Assembly (NCBI GenBank): GCA_944389085.1
Contig: CALXLB010000044.1
Span: 1-64,000, forward strand
Origin: an uncultured Spirochaetaceae bacterium
Lineage (GTDB): Bacteria > Spirochaetota > Spirochaetia > Sphaerochaetales > Sphaerochaetaceae
Direction of reading: 5' to 3'
Length of the DNA: 64,000 bases
Shown: positions 26,548-36,202 of the stretch, piece after piece
How the letters are laid out: each line of letters starts with the position of its first letter
How positions within the stretch are numbered: the first letter of the stretch is position 1
Notes under the pieces: generated by a model
Database searches by the model: none
What the model was told of the DNA's origin: nothing
The model's input: only the letters and a program-made list of their open reading frames with translations
Position numbers and translations under genes: made by a program

Positions 26548-27198
26548 ATGAGAGCTGGAGAATATCTTAAAAGTATTGATTATCCCGGACGTATCATAGC
26601 CTCCGGTACTGATATCGATGGGAAGGATGTTTTTGTCTATGCTATCACAGGGCGTAGTGAGAGCAGCCGCAACAGGGTACTTGAAAACAAGAATGGACAG
26701 GTATTCACATGTGTGTATGATTCCGAGGCTGAACTTGTATCTCCGGAACTGCTGGTTTATCAGGCGGTTGTTGCTGCAGAGGATTTTGTCCTGATAGGCA
26801 ATGGAGATCATACAGGGCCGCTCTCTTCAGCTGTGGAAGATGGTAAAGCGTTGGATGAGGCTTTTGCTGAAATCTGCTATGAGCCGGATGCACCTTCTTT
26901 TACTCCTCGCATTGCCTCATTGATAACATCCGATGCTTCCGTTTTCATGATTGCCCGAAAGAATGGAGATAAGTGCGAGAGAAGGCTTTACCGTTATCCG
27001 AAAGAGAAGGGTATAATGCATATCATCCATACTTATTCATCCAATGGCTCTCCCTTGCCGTCTTTCTCCTCACTGCCTGTCAGAGCGGCGGTTTCTCCGG
27101 CTGAAGAGATCTGGAATGCTCTGTCTTCGGATTTCCGCGTCGCATTGTATTACAGACACGGAAGCTATGAGAGAGTCATCAATGCAAAGGGGGAATGA
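26548..27198 (+). CDS. IMP cyclohydrolase, PurO-like
   Basis: 216 aa. Family of the archaeal-type IMP cyclohydrolase: N-terminal YPGRIIASGTD..FVYAITGRSESSRNR and the later FLIGNGDHTGP-type motif (here FVLIGNGDHTG). It would close the ring of FAICAR to give IMP, the last step of purine synthesis. The next gene encodes the preceding step (AICAR transformylase), and the two overlap region at ATGATATG makes coupling likely. Together they replace the usual fused PurH. An acetyl- or substrate role other than this is unlikely given the pairing. Confidence 0.85.
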   Translation: MRAGEYLKSIDYPGRIIASGTDIDGKDVFVYAITGRSESSRNRVLENKNGQVFTCVYDSEAELVSPELLVYQAVVAAEDFVLIGNGDHTGPLSSAVEDGKALDEAFAEICYEPDAPSFTPRIASLITSDASVFMIARKNGDKCERRLYRYPKEKGIMHIIHTYSSNGSPLPSFSSLPVRAAVSPAEEIWNALSSDFRVALYYRHGSYERVINAKGE

Positions 27199-27199
27199 T

Positions 27200-28363
27200 A
27201 TGGAGAGGCTGGAACTCAAATATGGTCTGAATCCGAACCAGGGGAATGCATATATCTATCGCAAAGGCGGACTTCCGATTACCATTCTGAATGGCCGTGT
27301 GGGATATATAAACCTTCTTGATGCTCTCAATGGATGGCAGCTGGTCTCTGAACTGAAAGCTTCCCTTTCTCTTCCGGCGGCTGCTTCATTCAAGCATGTT
27401 TCTCCTGCAGGTGCTGCCGTTGCTGTTCCGCTTTCTGAAAAAGAGAGGAAGATGTATTTTGTAAAAGGAGAGCCTTCTCCTTTGGCAACTGCCTACATAA
27501 GAGCGCGTGGAACGGACAGGATGAGTTCTTTCGGTGATTTTATCGCACTTTCTGATATCTGCGATGTCTCAACCGCCAGTGTTATAGCAAAGGAAGTTTC
27601 AGATGGCATTATAGCTCCTGGGTATGATGAAGAAGCCCTTTCTCTGCTGAAAGCCAAGAAGAAGGGTTGTTATACAATAATCCAGATTGATCCTGACTTC
27701 AGAGCTGAAGAGAATGATGAGAGAATGGTATTGGGTATCACATTCTCGCAGAAGCGTAATGATTTCATGCCTTCTGAGATGACTTTCTCCAATCCTGTAA
27801 CGCAGAAGAAAGAGATTCCTGCTTCTGTCCGTACGGATCTTGTTCTCTCTCTTCTGACGCTGAAGTACACGCAATCGAATTCTGTCTGCCTTGCATACAA
27901 TGGACAGACAACAGGAGTAGGGGCCGGGCAGCAGTCCAGATTGCATTGTACGCGTCTTGCCTGTGATAAATCCGATATCTGGCACCTGAGGCAGAGCGAT
28001 AAAGTGCTTTCGCTTCCGTTCAGGAAGAACCTGAGCAGGAATGAGAAAGATAATGCGATAGTACAATACCTCTCTCCAGATCCTGAGATTGATGTCATAG
28101 ATAACTGGCAGGAATACTTTACAGAGAGGCCAGATGCTATGAGTGAGGATGAGAGAAGAGAGTATCTTGCATCCGTTTCTGGTGTGTCCCTTTCTTCGGA
28201 TGCTTTCTTCCCTTTCCCGGATAATATCGTCAGAGCCGGGCGTTCAGGGGTAGGGTATGTTGCTCAGCCAGGAGGAAGCATCAGGGATGATCTTGTGGTT
28301 GGAAAAGCTGATGAGAATGGCATGGTCATGTTCTTCACAGGTGCAAGACTTTTCCATCATTGA
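27200..28363 (+). CDS. AICAR formyltransferase (stand-alone)
   Basis: 387 aa. Corresponds to the C-terminal transformylase part of PurH, without the MGS-like cyclohydrolase domain. Uses 10-formyl-tetrahydrofolate to formylate AICAR. Motifs: LKYGLNPNQG at the start, SFKHVSPAGAAV with the catalytic Lys-His, SSFGDFIALSD, and a C-terminal DAFFPFPDN..VAQPGGSIRDD region. ATG 27200 is one base after the stop of the PurO-like gene. The longer in-frame reading from 27044 lies inside that gene and is rejected. This short type is common in Lachnospiraceae-like Firmicutes paired with a PurO-like protein. Confidence 0.92.
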   Translation: MERLELKYGLNPNQGNAYIYRKGGLPITILNGRVGYINLLDALNGWQLVSELKASLSLPAAASFKHVSPAGAAVAVPLSEKERKMYFVKGEPSPLATAYIRARGTDRMSSFGDFIALSDICDVSTASVIAKEVSDGIIAPGYDEEALSLLKAKKKGCYTIIQIDPDFRAEENDERMVLGITFSQKRNDFMPSEMTFSNPVTQKKEIPASVRTDLVLSLLTLKYTQSNSVCLAYNGQTTGVGAGQQSRLHCTRLACDKSDIWHLRQSDKVLSLPFRKNLSRNEKDNAIVQYLSPDPEIDVIDNWQEYFTERPDAMSEDERREYLASVSGVSLSSDAFFPFPDNIVRAGRSGVGYVAQPGGSIRDDLVVGKADENGMVMFFTGARLFHH

Positions 28364-28409
28364 GTCTTTTCCTGTTAACACTCTCCTCTGATGGGAATAT
28401 TATCTCGGT

Positions 28410-29693
28410 ATGGAATTCACAGACTTTGGCAAAAAGTTGTCGTCACACTCAGGCATCCTGCAGCTTATGGATGATATCGCACGTCCGCTTCCTCCTTCGC
28501 TGAGAGTAAGGCCTCTCGGAGGTGGAAATCCTGCGAGAGTCGGAGAAGTGGAGAAAGCATACAGGAAGGAGATGGAGAATCTCCTTGCAGATGGTGAGAG
28601 ATTTGAGAATGTGCTATGCCACTATGATTCACCGCAGGGCAGGGTTGAGTTCCTCAGAGCTGCTGCAGCTTTCTTCAGAAAGACATATGGCTGGGATATA
28701 ACTGAGGAGAACATTGCTCTGACAAATGGAAGTCAGAGTGCGATGTTCTATCTGTTCAATCTCTTCTCAGGTACGGCAGATGGAAGAAAGAAGACTCTGC
28801 TGTTTCCTCTGATGCCAGAGTACATCGGTTATGCAGATCAGGGTATCGAAAGCGATACTTTCGTCAGCCTTCCATCCAGATGTGAATACTACGATGACAG
28901 GACTTTCAAATACGTTCTTGATACGGAAGCTGTAGAGAAATACCTTGCCTCTCATCCGGAAGTCGGTGCGATGGCTGTATCCAGACCTACTAATCCCAGC
29001 GGCAATGTGCTGACGGATTCAGAGATCAGAAAGCTTTCTGAGCTTGCTCATAAGCATTCGATTCCGCTCATTGTTGACAATGCCTATGGCTTGCCGTTCC
29101 CTGATATCATCTTTACCGATGATGCTGCGCCTCTCTGGAATGAGGACATAGTACTTTCGATGAGTCTGTCTAAAATTGGTCTGCCATCTATCAGGACAGG
29201 TATAGTGCTTGCCCGGAAAGAGATTGCGAAAGCCGTGGGGAATATCAATGCAATCGCTGCATTGGCAACAGGATCAATGGGCCCTGTCATTGCTGGCAAT
29301 CTTCTATCTTCCGGAGAGCTTACTCGTCTTGCATCAGAGGTTGTCAGGCCTTTTTATAAGGCAAAAGCTGATAGAATGGAGATGCTTGTCCGGAAGTACT
29401 TTGATGGTACAGACTGGTATCTTCATCGTATAGAAGGTTCAATTTTCTGCTGGATATACCTTCCTTCTCTGAGAATTCCTACGCTTGAGTTCTATTCGCT
29501 CCTGATGGATGAAGGTGTAATCACTGTACCCGGAGAGTATTTCTTCTTCGGCAGCGATGAACAGAAAGAAGGAAAGCCTTATCCCCATGAGCACTATGAC
29601 AAGTGTCTTCGTCTCAATTACTCTGGCGATGACACTCTGATAGAGGAAGGCGTGGAGATTATCAGCAATCTGTACAGGAAATATTCCCTCTGA
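28410..29693 (+). CDS. avtA: Valine-pyruvate aminotransferase-like enzyme
   Basis: 427 aa, class I/II PLP aminotransferase of the AvtA type. N-terminal FGKKLSSHSGILQLMDD and PLGGGNPARV match the family start. The PLP lysine is in SMSLSKIGLPSIRTG, and TNPSGNVLT and VDNAYGLPFP are cofactor contacts. The enzyme is expected to interconvert valine and pyruvate with 2-oxoisovalerate and alanine. It stands alone between purine genes and the pyrophosphatase gene. Exact substrates are inferred from the family. Confidence 0.85.
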   Translation: MEFTDFGKKLSSHSGILQLMDDIARPLPPSLRVRPLGGGNPARVGEVEKAYRKEMENLLADGERFENVLCHYDSPQGRVEFLRAAAAFFRKTYGWDITEENIALTNGSQSAMFYLFNLFSGTADGRKKTLLFPLMPEYIGYADQGIESDTFVSLPSRCEYYDDRTFKYVLDTEAVEKYLASHPEVGAMAVSRPTNPSGNVLTDSEIRKLSELAHKHSIPLIVDNAYGLPFPDIIFTDDAAPLWNEDIVLSMSLSKIGLPSIRTGIVLARKEIAKAVGNINAIAALATGSMGPVIAGNLLSSGELTRLASEVVRPFYKAKADRMEMLVRKYFDGTDWYLHRIEGSIFCWIYLPSLRIPTLEFYSLLMDEGVITVPGEYFFFGSDEQKEGKPYPHEHYDKCLRLNYSGDDTLIEEGVEIISNLYRKYSL

Positions 29694-29701
29694 TTTTCTT
29701 T

Positions 29702-29730
29702 TTGACGATGCTGTAAAGCCATTTTAGACT
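29702..29730 (+). promoter_or_regulatory. Promoter of membrane pyrophosphatase gene
   Basis: TTGACG at 29702-29707 and TAGACT at 29725-29730, spaced by 17 bases, 43 bases before the ATG. A sigma-70-type promoter fitting a separately transcribed hppA. Confidence 0.55.
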
Positions 29731-29772
29731 GAAAATAGATGCGGCTTATTTGCTGCACTCAAAGGGGTGCCC

Positions 29773-31851
29773 ATGGAGCAGAATCTTCATCTATTCTACG
29801 GTCTGTCATTTCTGACAGTTGCTATTGCTTTTGCCTTCGCTCTTTATCTCTATCTCTGGGTCAGAAAGGCAAAGGTGAAAAATAAGAGAATCGAGGAAAT
29901 CTCGCAGCTGATAAAAGAAGGTGCAAATACCTTCATGGCACGTGAGTACAAGATACTCGCAGTCTTCGCCATTGCTGTAGCTGTCATTGTCTTCCTGATT
30001 CTTCCTCAGCCGATATGGAAAGGACAGGTGGTCAGCAATCTTTCGATGGCTCTGGCTTATCTTGCAGGTACTGTTTTATCTGCTATCGCAGGTAAAATAG
30101 GCATTATTGTCGCCACTCTTTCCAATGCACGTACTGCAGAGAGTGCTGAAGAAGGCATAAGGCCTGCCTTCCTCACAGGTTTCCGTGGCGGAGCTGTGAT
30201 GGGGCTGCTTGTAGTCGGCTGTTCGCTTTTCGGTGTCACTGCAGTGCTTATGCTCACATCTGATTCCTCTATTCTTCTCGGATTCTCATTCGGAGCCAGT
30301 TCGCTTGCACTGTTTGCAAAGGCAGGCGGCGGAATCTTCACGAAGACTGCAGATGTCGCGGCGGATCTGACAGGAAAGGTCGAACTGGGCATACCGGAAG
30401 ATGATCCACGTAACCCTGCTGTTATTGCTGATAACGTCGGCGATAACGTCGGTGATGTTGCTGGCATGGGGGCAGACCTCTTTGATTCCAATGTTGCTGC
30501 AGCTGCTTCTGCTTTAGTCATAGCATCATCGCTCTCAGGTGCAGGCCTTGATACTATCTCAATGGTCTTCTGTTATTCCTTCTTGGGCCTCCTTGCCTCT
30601 GTCATAGGTATAGCTACAGCAAGAGTAGGTAAAAACGGGAATCCTACGCATGCGCTCAATTCATCGACCTATGTTACTACTGCAGTCTTCCTTGTGCTGA
30701 CAGCTGTTGCCACAGCAGTATTTCCGGGATTTTCCTGGAGAATCTGGGGAGCTTCCTCTGTGGGGCTTCTTGTCGGAGTTATTATAGGTATCACGACTGA
30801 TTACTTCACGGATGATACAAAGCCGATAGTGAGGAAAGTGGCACATGCTTCATCCTCTGGTCCTGCTTTCACGATTCTCTCTGGTGTCTCTTATGGTTTT
30901 ATCTCAGCGCTTCCTGCCATGATTGGTATCGCCATATCGGCACTTGTCGCTTACAAGCTCTGTGATCCGATAGGAGATGGCTTTGCTATCTTCGGTATAG
31001 CTATGGCAGCAGTCGGTATGCTCAGTATTGTCGGCATGATTATCTCCAATGATGCTTATGGACCTATTGTTGATAATGCTCGCGGCTTGGCGGAGATGGG
31101 AGGTCTTGGAGAAGAGACTATCCGCATCGCAGATGAGCTGGATAGCGCTGGAAATACTGTGAAAGCGGTCACAAAAGGTTTCTCGATCGGAGCTGCAGGC
31201 CTTACGGTCATCTCTCTTCTTGGGGCATTCATGTCGGAAGTGAACGTGGCTCTGATAGAGGCAGGTAAGGAAGCTATTACGGGATTTGATATAATGGAGC
31301 CGACTGTCTTCTTTGGTGTGCTGATCGGAGCTGCTGTCCCTGCCGTATTCTCTGCGATGCTGATTCTCGGTGTTGACAGGAATGCAGAGAGAATGGTGGC
31401 AGAGATTCACAGACAGTTCAGAGAGATAAAAGGACTGAAAGATGGAAGTGCTTCTCCTGACTATGGCAAATGCATAGACATTGCTACATCAGGAGCTCTG
31501 AAGGAACTGGTACCTGCTGGACTTATGGCTATATTGATGACGCTTGCTGTTGGTTTCATAGGAGGGCCAGAGGCAATTGGCGGCTTCCTGCTTGGAAATA
31601 TCGTCAGCGGCCTTCTTCTTGCGCTTTTCATGTCCAATTCAGGCGGTCTCTGGGATAATTCGAAGAAATATGTTGAGGCGGGAGCCGAAGGCGGAAAGGG
31701 AAGCGAAGCGCATAAAGCTGCTGTTATCGGAGACACTGTCGGAGATCCGTTCAAAGATACTGCAGGACCTTCAATCAATACTCAGATCACAGTAGTTTCT
31801 CTTGTCTCGTCACTCTGTGCAGCGATTTTCGTCTCTCTATCTCTTTTCTGA
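29773..31851 (+). CDS. hppA: Membrane-bound proton pyrophosphatase
   Basis: 692 aa, about 16 membrane helices. Hydrolyses pyrophosphate and pumps ions across the inner membrane. Substrate-site motifs DVAADLTGKVELGIPEDDPRN (split: DVAADLTGKVE, GIPEDDPRN) and DNVGDNVGDVAGMGADLFDSN (split: DNVGDNVGDVAGMGAD, LFDSN) are intact, as is the C-terminal GDTVGDPFKDTAGPS. The residue deciding potassium dependence is Lys (SAGNTVKAVTKGFS); Lys here marks the K+-independent H+-pumping class, Ala the K+-dependent one. ATG 29773 follows AAAGGGG; a GTG six bases earlier is less likely. Useful to an anaerobe saving ATP. Confidence 0.95.
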   Translation: MEQNLHLFYGLSFLTVAIAFAFALYLYLWVRKAKVKNKRIEEISQLIKEGANTFMAREYKILAVFAIAVAVIVFLILPQPIWKGQVVSNLSMALAYLAGTVLSAIAGKIGIIVATLSNARTAESAEEGIRPAFLTGFRGGAVMGLLVVGCSLFGVTAVLMLTSDSSILLGFSFGASSLALFAKAGGGIFTKTADVAADLTGKVELGIPEDDPRNPAVIADNVGDNVGDVAGMGADLFDSNVAAAASALVIASSLSGAGLDTISMVFCYSFLGLLASVIGIATARVGKNGNPTHALNSSTYVTTAVFLVLTAVATAVFPGFSWRIWGASSVGLLVGVIIGITTDYFTDDTKPIVRKVAHASSSGPAFTILSGVSYGFISALPAMIGIAISALVAYKLCDPIGDGFAIFGIAMAAVGMLSIVGMIISNDAYGPIVDNARGLAEMGGLGEETIRIADELDSAGNTVKAVTKGFSIGAAGLTVISLLGAFMSEVNVALIEAGKEAITGFDIMEPTVFFGVLIGAAVPAVFSAMLILGVDRNAERMVAEIHRQFREIKGLKDGSASPDYGKCIDIATSGALKELVPAGLMAILMTLAVGFIGGPEAIGGFLLGNIVSGLLLALFMSNSGGLWDNSKKYVEAGAEGGKGSEAHKAAVIGDTVGDPFKDTAGPSINTQITVVSLVSSLCAAIFVSLSLF

Positions 31852-31902
31852 ATCTTTTCTCCCCATCCTCTTTGCTGATAGAATCAGGCGAAGGATTGCA
31901 GG

Positions 31903-32637
31903 ATGGGAAGGAATCTGATAGTCGGTGATATACACAGCCAGTATGGACTGCTGATGGAAGTGCTTTCATCAGCAGCGTTCAATCCGGATGAAGATGTCCT
32001 TTATTCTGTGGGAGACATTGCCGACAGAGGTCCTGAGACAGTGCGGCTCATACAGTTCCTCTCTTCCTTGCCATCGTATAAGCCTGTCATTGGCAATCAT
32101 GATCTATGGCTTCGTGATTATCTTGTCTCAGGTCTTTGCCCGTCAATCTGGATGGATGGCAATGGAGGACAGCGTACCGTCAAGGATTTTATCCGTTCCT
32201 TTGTCTCCGATAAGGAGAAGGTAATGATGGGTGAATGGCTTTCCCATGCTCCCTATGTGCGTATTGAAGAGCATTATATAGTCATGCATGGCGGCGTGCC
32301 TCCGCTCTGGACACTGAGAGAACTGGAGAAGATTGCCTCTCTGCCTCCAAGCACTATCGGATATGCCGGCATAGAAGATCCTGATAATTCTCCTATCTGG
32401 AACAGGACTTATCTGCAGAGTGCCATGGCGTTTGAGAATGGTGCAGATCCTGCTGTACTGCAGTCGCCGCTGCAGACGGATAAGAAAATCTTCATCGGCC
32501 ATACACCTCTCAATACGCCTTTCCATTCAGAGCGCTATCATCTGACTGCTATCGATACTGGAGCTGGACATGGCAGGAAACTTACGCTCATGGATATGGA
32601 TACGCTCCGTTACTGGCAGGCAGGGAAGGATGATTAA
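31903..32637 (+). CDS. Metallophosphatase, serine/threonine phosphatase/ApaH-like
   Basis: 244 aa. Calcineurin-like fold with the three metal motifs GDIHSQY (9-15), GDIADRG and GNHD, followed by VMHGG and FIGHTP. Members dephosphorylate Ser/Thr in proteins or cleave diadenosine tetraphosphate; the sequence does not decide which. Cytoplasmic, no signal peptide. The stop overlaps the start of the next gene by 8 bases, so the two are co-translated. Confidence 0.85.
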   Translation: MGRNLIVGDIHSQYGLLMEVLSSAAFNPDEDVLYSVGDIADRGPETVRLIQFLSSLPSYKPVIGNHDLWLRDYLVSGLCPSIWMDGNGGQRTVKDFIRSFVSDKEKVMMGEWLSHAPYVRIEEHYIVMHGGVPPLWTLRELEKIASLPPSTIGYAGIEDPDNSPIWNRTYLQSAMAFENGADPAVLQSPLQTDKKIFIGHTPLNTPFHSERYHLTAIDTGAGHGRKLTLMDMDTLRYWQAGKDD

Positions 32638-33481
32638 AAAAGTTCTCTTATTTCTCTGTATCGTCATGCTCAGTCATCTTCCTGCTGCTTCTTTTGAGAG
32701 CGTCGCTTCTTCCTTTCTGCCTGCTGTGATGATTTATTCAACCACTGGGTCTGAATCCGCAGCTGCAGAAGAACTTGATGATGTCGGCATGCTCTCCCTC
32801 TCATTGCCTGCAATGGTCTCCTCATCATCGCTCTCTCTTGAAGGTCTGCTCTCAGGGAATATTCTGAGAATGGGAAAGAATACAGTTTCCATTGCATTGC
32901 TTGCCGGAAGATTGCAGAAGGAGGAGGTGACGGATCTCTCTGGTGTTCTGCACTTTTCTCCCTCTATATCTTCGGATGGTGCTATTTCCCTCTCTCTTGA
33001 TTATGATGACGTGTCTGGTAAATGGAAGAATGGTGAGGTCTTTTCCATAGATGGATTTCTGACTGTCTCTGTGGAAGCAGAACGGAATATGCTTTCTTTT
33101 TCCGTCAATACCGGAGATATCGCTATCAATGAGGATACATTATTCTCAGGCAGAGCAGCATCTCTTTCCGTCTCACTCTCAGAGGATAGTTATATGGAGT
33201 TCCTGAAAGAGAGAGGATGGGACAGGGCGATGCTCAGGGCAAATGCAGCTTATGTCCTGTCTCTGTTTGAGCCTTTCCGAAGTCTTGATGTATTTCTTTG
33301 GCTGTCTCGGTGCGATTCTTTGTCCGCTCTCGATATTGCTTCTATTGTCTTCTTCATGCCAGCTGATGATTTTCCTCTCGATTCCCTCTCGCTCAGGCTC
33401 TCAGCAGATGGAAGAGAGTGTGATGCTGATGTGGAAAAAGCCTTGTCGATAGCTCTCTTTCTTTTGTCTCTGGTCTCATGA
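32630..33481 (+). CDS. Secreted or surface protein, unknown
   Basis: 283 aa from ATG 32630 (GGAAGG before it). N-terminal signal peptide MIKKVLLFLCIVMLSHLPAA with a probable cut after PAAS. The mature part is very rich in Ser and Leu, with alternating beta-like stretches, and no Cys cluster or known catalytic motif. It may be a periplasmic or outer-membrane-associated protein specific to spirochaetes. No family recognised. Coupled to the phosphatase gene by an 8-base overlap; the flavoprotein gene follows after 24 bases. Confidence 0.65.
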   Translation: MIKKVLLFLCIVMLSHLPAASFESVASSFLPAVMIYSTTGSESAAAEELDDVGMLSLSLPAMVSSSSLSLEGLLSGNILRMGKNTVSIALLAGRLQKEEVTDLSGVLHFSPSISSDGAISLSLDYDDVSGKWKNGEVFSIDGFLTVSVEAERNMLSFSVNTGDIAINEDTLFSGRAASLSVSLSEDSYMEFLKERGWDRAMLRANAAYVLSLFEPFRSLDVFLWLSRCDSLSALDIASIVFFMPADDFPLDSLSLRLSADGRECDADVEKALSIALFLLSLVS

Positions 33482-33505
33482 AGATTCAGATGGTAATATG
33501 GCTGT

Positions 33506-34612
33506 ATGGATGAAAAAAAGAAAGCTGTCATCATCGGTGGTGGTATAGCCGGCGTACAGGCTGCTGGAGCAATCAATGGTATGTCCATTCATCTTATTTC
33601 CGATGAGCCTTATCTGCCATATTACAGGATGAGAATAGAGGAAATCTTCAGTGGAAGTACCCCTGAATCTTTATATATGCACCCCCAGTCCTGGTATGAG
33701 GAAAAGGGGATTGAACTGATCAATGGGCATGTATCATCAATCGATAGGGAATCGAAGATTGTCAAACTCTCCGATGGACGTGGGATTTGTTATGATAAGC
33801 TGCTTCTTGCAACGGGCAGCCATGCAAGGAGAGTGGAACTTCCCGGTACCATAGAGAGGAGTTTTGTGCTTCGTTCGATGGACGATGCTGTGAGAATGAG
33901 GAAGGAACTGGAAAATGCAGATAGTTTTGCAGTTCTTGGCGGAGGGCTTCTGGGACTGGAAGCGGCTTATTCAGTTGCCTCCGATTTCCATATTCCTGTC
34001 ACTGTTCTGGAAACTGCCCCTTATATCCTTCCCAGACAGCTTGATAAAGAATCTGCTGAGATACTGAGTGCGAAACTGCTTGAGAGCGGTGTTACGGTGA
34101 TCACATCGGCTTCCGTGAGAGAATGCTGCGGTGATTATCTCGTGCTTGCAAATGGAAGGAAGATTCCTGCTTCTGTTTTCTGTTTTTCAATAGGAGTAGA
34201 TCCTGCCAAGGAACTTGCAGAGGGGGCACATCTTACTGTCAATCGCGGGATAGTTGTGGGGGAGAATCTTGCTTCTTCCGATCCTGATATATTCGCCTGC
34301 GGAGATTCGGCAGAACTTAATGGCCGTACGTTCGGCCTGGCTTTGCATGCTCGTGAGATGGGGAGTGCAGCGGCTAAGGCAATGATGGGAGAGTGTGTGT
34401 CGTATAAGCCATCTGAACCTACCGCTCTCTTGAAAGTCGGTGGTATTGACGTTGTATCCTTTGGTACTCCTGAAGGTGAGAAGAAAGTTGAGACAGATGG
34501 TGAGAAGAGGCGTACATTCTTCATAAAAGATGGAATCATAGTAGGAGCTGTACTCTTGAATGATAAAGCTTCGATGATGAGTGTGAAAGCAATGATCGGA
34601 AAGAAAGCATGA
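33506..34612 (+). CDS. NAD(P)H/FAD-dependent oxidoreductase
   Basis: 368 aa. Two dinucleotide folds: IIGGGIAGVQAA at the N-terminus for FAD and VLGGGLLGLEAAY in the middle for NAD(P)H, with IFACGDSAE near residue 270 contacting FAD. The pattern follows NADH-rubredoxin reductase / nitrite-reductase large-subunit FAD domains. No redox-active CxxC. It probably passes electrons to a small redox protein such as rubredoxin, for example in oxygen defence of an anaerobe; that partner is not in the window. The malic enzyme gene follows after 15 bases and may share its transcript. Confidence 0.85.
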   Translation: MDEKKKAVIIGGGIAGVQAAGAINGMSIHLISDEPYLPYYRMRIEEIFSGSTPESLYMHPQSWYEEKGIELINGHVSSIDRESKIVKLSDGRGICYDKLLLATGSHARRVELPGTIERSFVLRSMDDAVRMRKELENADSFAVLGGGLLGLEAAYSVASDFHIPVTVLETAPYILPRQLDKESAEILSAKLLESGVTVITSASVRECCGDYLVLANGRKIPASVFCFSIGVDPAKELAEGAHLTVNRGIVVGENLASSDPDIFACGDSAELNGRTFGLALHAREMGSAAAKAMMGECVSYKPSEPTALLKVGGIDVVSFGTPEGEKKVETDGEKRRTFFIKDGIIVGAVLLNDKASMMSVKAMIGKKA

Positions 34613-34627
34613 GGAGGAGAGAATTAT

Positions 34628-35908
34628 ATGGACAATCTTGAGAGAAAAGCATTGGATTATCATAGTGTGGGCTGCCCGGGTAAAGTCTCAGTAGTGCCTA
34701 CAAAGCCCTGCAGGACTGCAGAGGATCTGGCTCTTGCATATACGCCAGGGGTTGCAAAACCTGTATTGAGAATTGCAGAGAACCCGGAGGATGCATATCG
34801 CTATACAGCAAAAGGCAATCTTGTTGCTGTTATTTCCAATGGTACGGCTATTCTCGGATTAGGAAACAGGGGTGCTCTGGCATCCAAGCCTGTAATGGAA
34901 GGAAAGGGAATCCTTTTCAAGCGTTTTGCTGATATCGATGTCTTTGATATCGAGATAAATGAGAAAGACCCGGAGAAGATTGTCGATATCGTTGCCTCCA
35001 TTTCTCCGACCTTCGGTGGAATCAATCTTGAGGACATCAAAGGGCCGGAGTGCTTCTATATTGAGAAGGAACTCATCAAGCGCTGCGATATTCCTGTCTT
35101 CCACGACGATCAGCACGGTACAGCTATCATTGCAACTGCAGGCTTGATGAATGCTGCAGAGATTACAGGCAGAAAGCTCTGCGATATGTCTGTTGTCGTG
35201 AATGGAGCAGGGGCGGCTGGCATCTCATGTGCTCGCATGTTCATTGCAGCAGGTGTGAAGAAAGAGAATCTCGTCATGCTGGACAGCCGCGGTGTCATTT
35301 ACAAGGGAAGAGAAGGTCTTACAGCTGAGAAGGCGGAATTTGCTGTCTCTACTGATAAACGTACTCTCGCAGATGCGGTAAAAGGTGCTGATGTCTTCAT
35401 GGGTCTTTCCGTCAAAGGCTGTCTTACTGGCGAGATGCTGAAGACAATGAACACAGATCCTGTGGTTTTTGCTATGGCTAATCCTGATCCGGAGATCACT
35501 CCAGAAGAGGCATTTGCTGCCAGGGAGGATGTGATTATGGCAACAGGACGCTCCGATTATCCTAATCAGATCAACAATGTTCTCGGCTTCCCGTTCATCT
35601 TCCGCGGTGCGCTCGATGTAAGGGCTTCCCGTATCACAGAGAATATGAAGATGGCTGCAGCTCATGCACTTGCTGCCCTGGCAAAGGAAGAGGTCCCCGA
35701 AGAAGTGAGAAAAGCTTATGGCGGCGAGGATTTTTCGTTCGGCAGGAAATACATTGTTCCAAAGCCATTTGATCCGAGAGTCATTGAGTATGAAGCTGTC
35801 GCCGTAGCAAAAGCTGCCTGCGAAGATGGGGTTGCTGCTTCTCCTATTACAGATTGGGATGGCTACAGGGCAGAACTCAAAGAGCGTATGGCTAAGTACT
35901 GGAAATAA
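34628..35908 (+). CDS. Malate dehydrogenase (oxaloacetate-decarboxylating), malic enzyme
   Basis: 426 aa, the short bacterial malic enzyme without the phosphotransacetylase-like tail. Converts malate to pyruvate and CO2 with NAD(P)+. Motifs: [47 protein letters not shown] (metal site) and [12 protein letters not shown] (nucleotide loop). An AGGAGAG ribosome site is present. A terminator follows directly, so the operon with the flavoprotein gene ends here. Cofactor choice cannot be told with certainty. Confidence 0.94.
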   Translation: MDNLERKALDYHSVGCPGKVSVVPTKPCRTAEDLALAYTPGVAKPVLRIAENPEDAYRYTAKGNLVAVISNGTAILGLGNRGALASKPVMEGKGILFKRFADIDVFDIEINEKDPEKIVDIVASISPTFGGINLEDIKGPECFYIEKELIKRCDIPVFHDDQHGTAIIATAGLMNAAEITGRKLCDMSVVVNGAGAAGISCARMFIAAGVKKENLVMLDSRGVIYKGREGLTAEKAEFAVSTDKRTLADAVKGADVFMGLSVKGCLTGEMLKTMNTDPVVFAMANPDPEITPEEAFAAREDVIMATGRSDYPNQINNVLGFPFIFRGALDVRASRITENMKMAAAHALAALAKEEVPEEVRKAYGGEDFSFGRKYIVPKPFDPRVIEYEAVAVAKAACEDGVAASPITDWDGYRAELKERMAKYWK

Positions 35909-35920
35909 TAAAGTTGGAGT

Positions 35921-35948
35921 GGAAGGGCTTTTACCCTTTCATTTCTTT
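35921..35948 (+). terminator. Terminator after malic enzyme gene
   Basis: GGAAGGG...CCCTTTC stem (35921-35940; A/T loop) followed by ATTTCTTTT. It ends the flavoprotein-malic enzyme transcript. Confidence 0.65.
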
Positions 35949-36133
35949 TCATAGGTATGTAACAAAAAAGGCTCTGTTCAGAAAGTTGTGTGATTAAGGG
36001 AATAGCAAAGTAACAAAAAAGGATGAAATATTTTTGCTTATAGAATAGTGTAATTTTGGCACCGCCATAACGGTAGGCGGCTGGTATCGCTTCGGACTCA
36101 ATCCGGAATTTCCGATTGGAAGGAGGTGGTGCT

Positions 36134-36202
36134 ATGGACGATTATCAGATTCTGATGATTGTATTCACAGTCATAGGTTTGATTGTTGCTTCAAGAAAAT
36201 AG
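36134..36202 (+). CDS. Holin-like type I toxin, copy 2
   Basis: 22-aa peptide MDDYQILMIVFTVIGLIVASRK: acidic head, single transmembrane helix, basic tail. AGGAGGTGGT lies just before the ATG. It has the same design as copy 1 at 10.2 kb; the peptides differ but the surrounding RNA elements are conserved. The leader block AACGGTAGGCGGCT (36069-36082) and a 21-base block after the gene (36246-36266) are identical to copy 1. It would be silenced by the convergent RNA from 36308-36280. Confidence 0.78.
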   Translation: MDDYQILMIVFTVIGLIVASRK

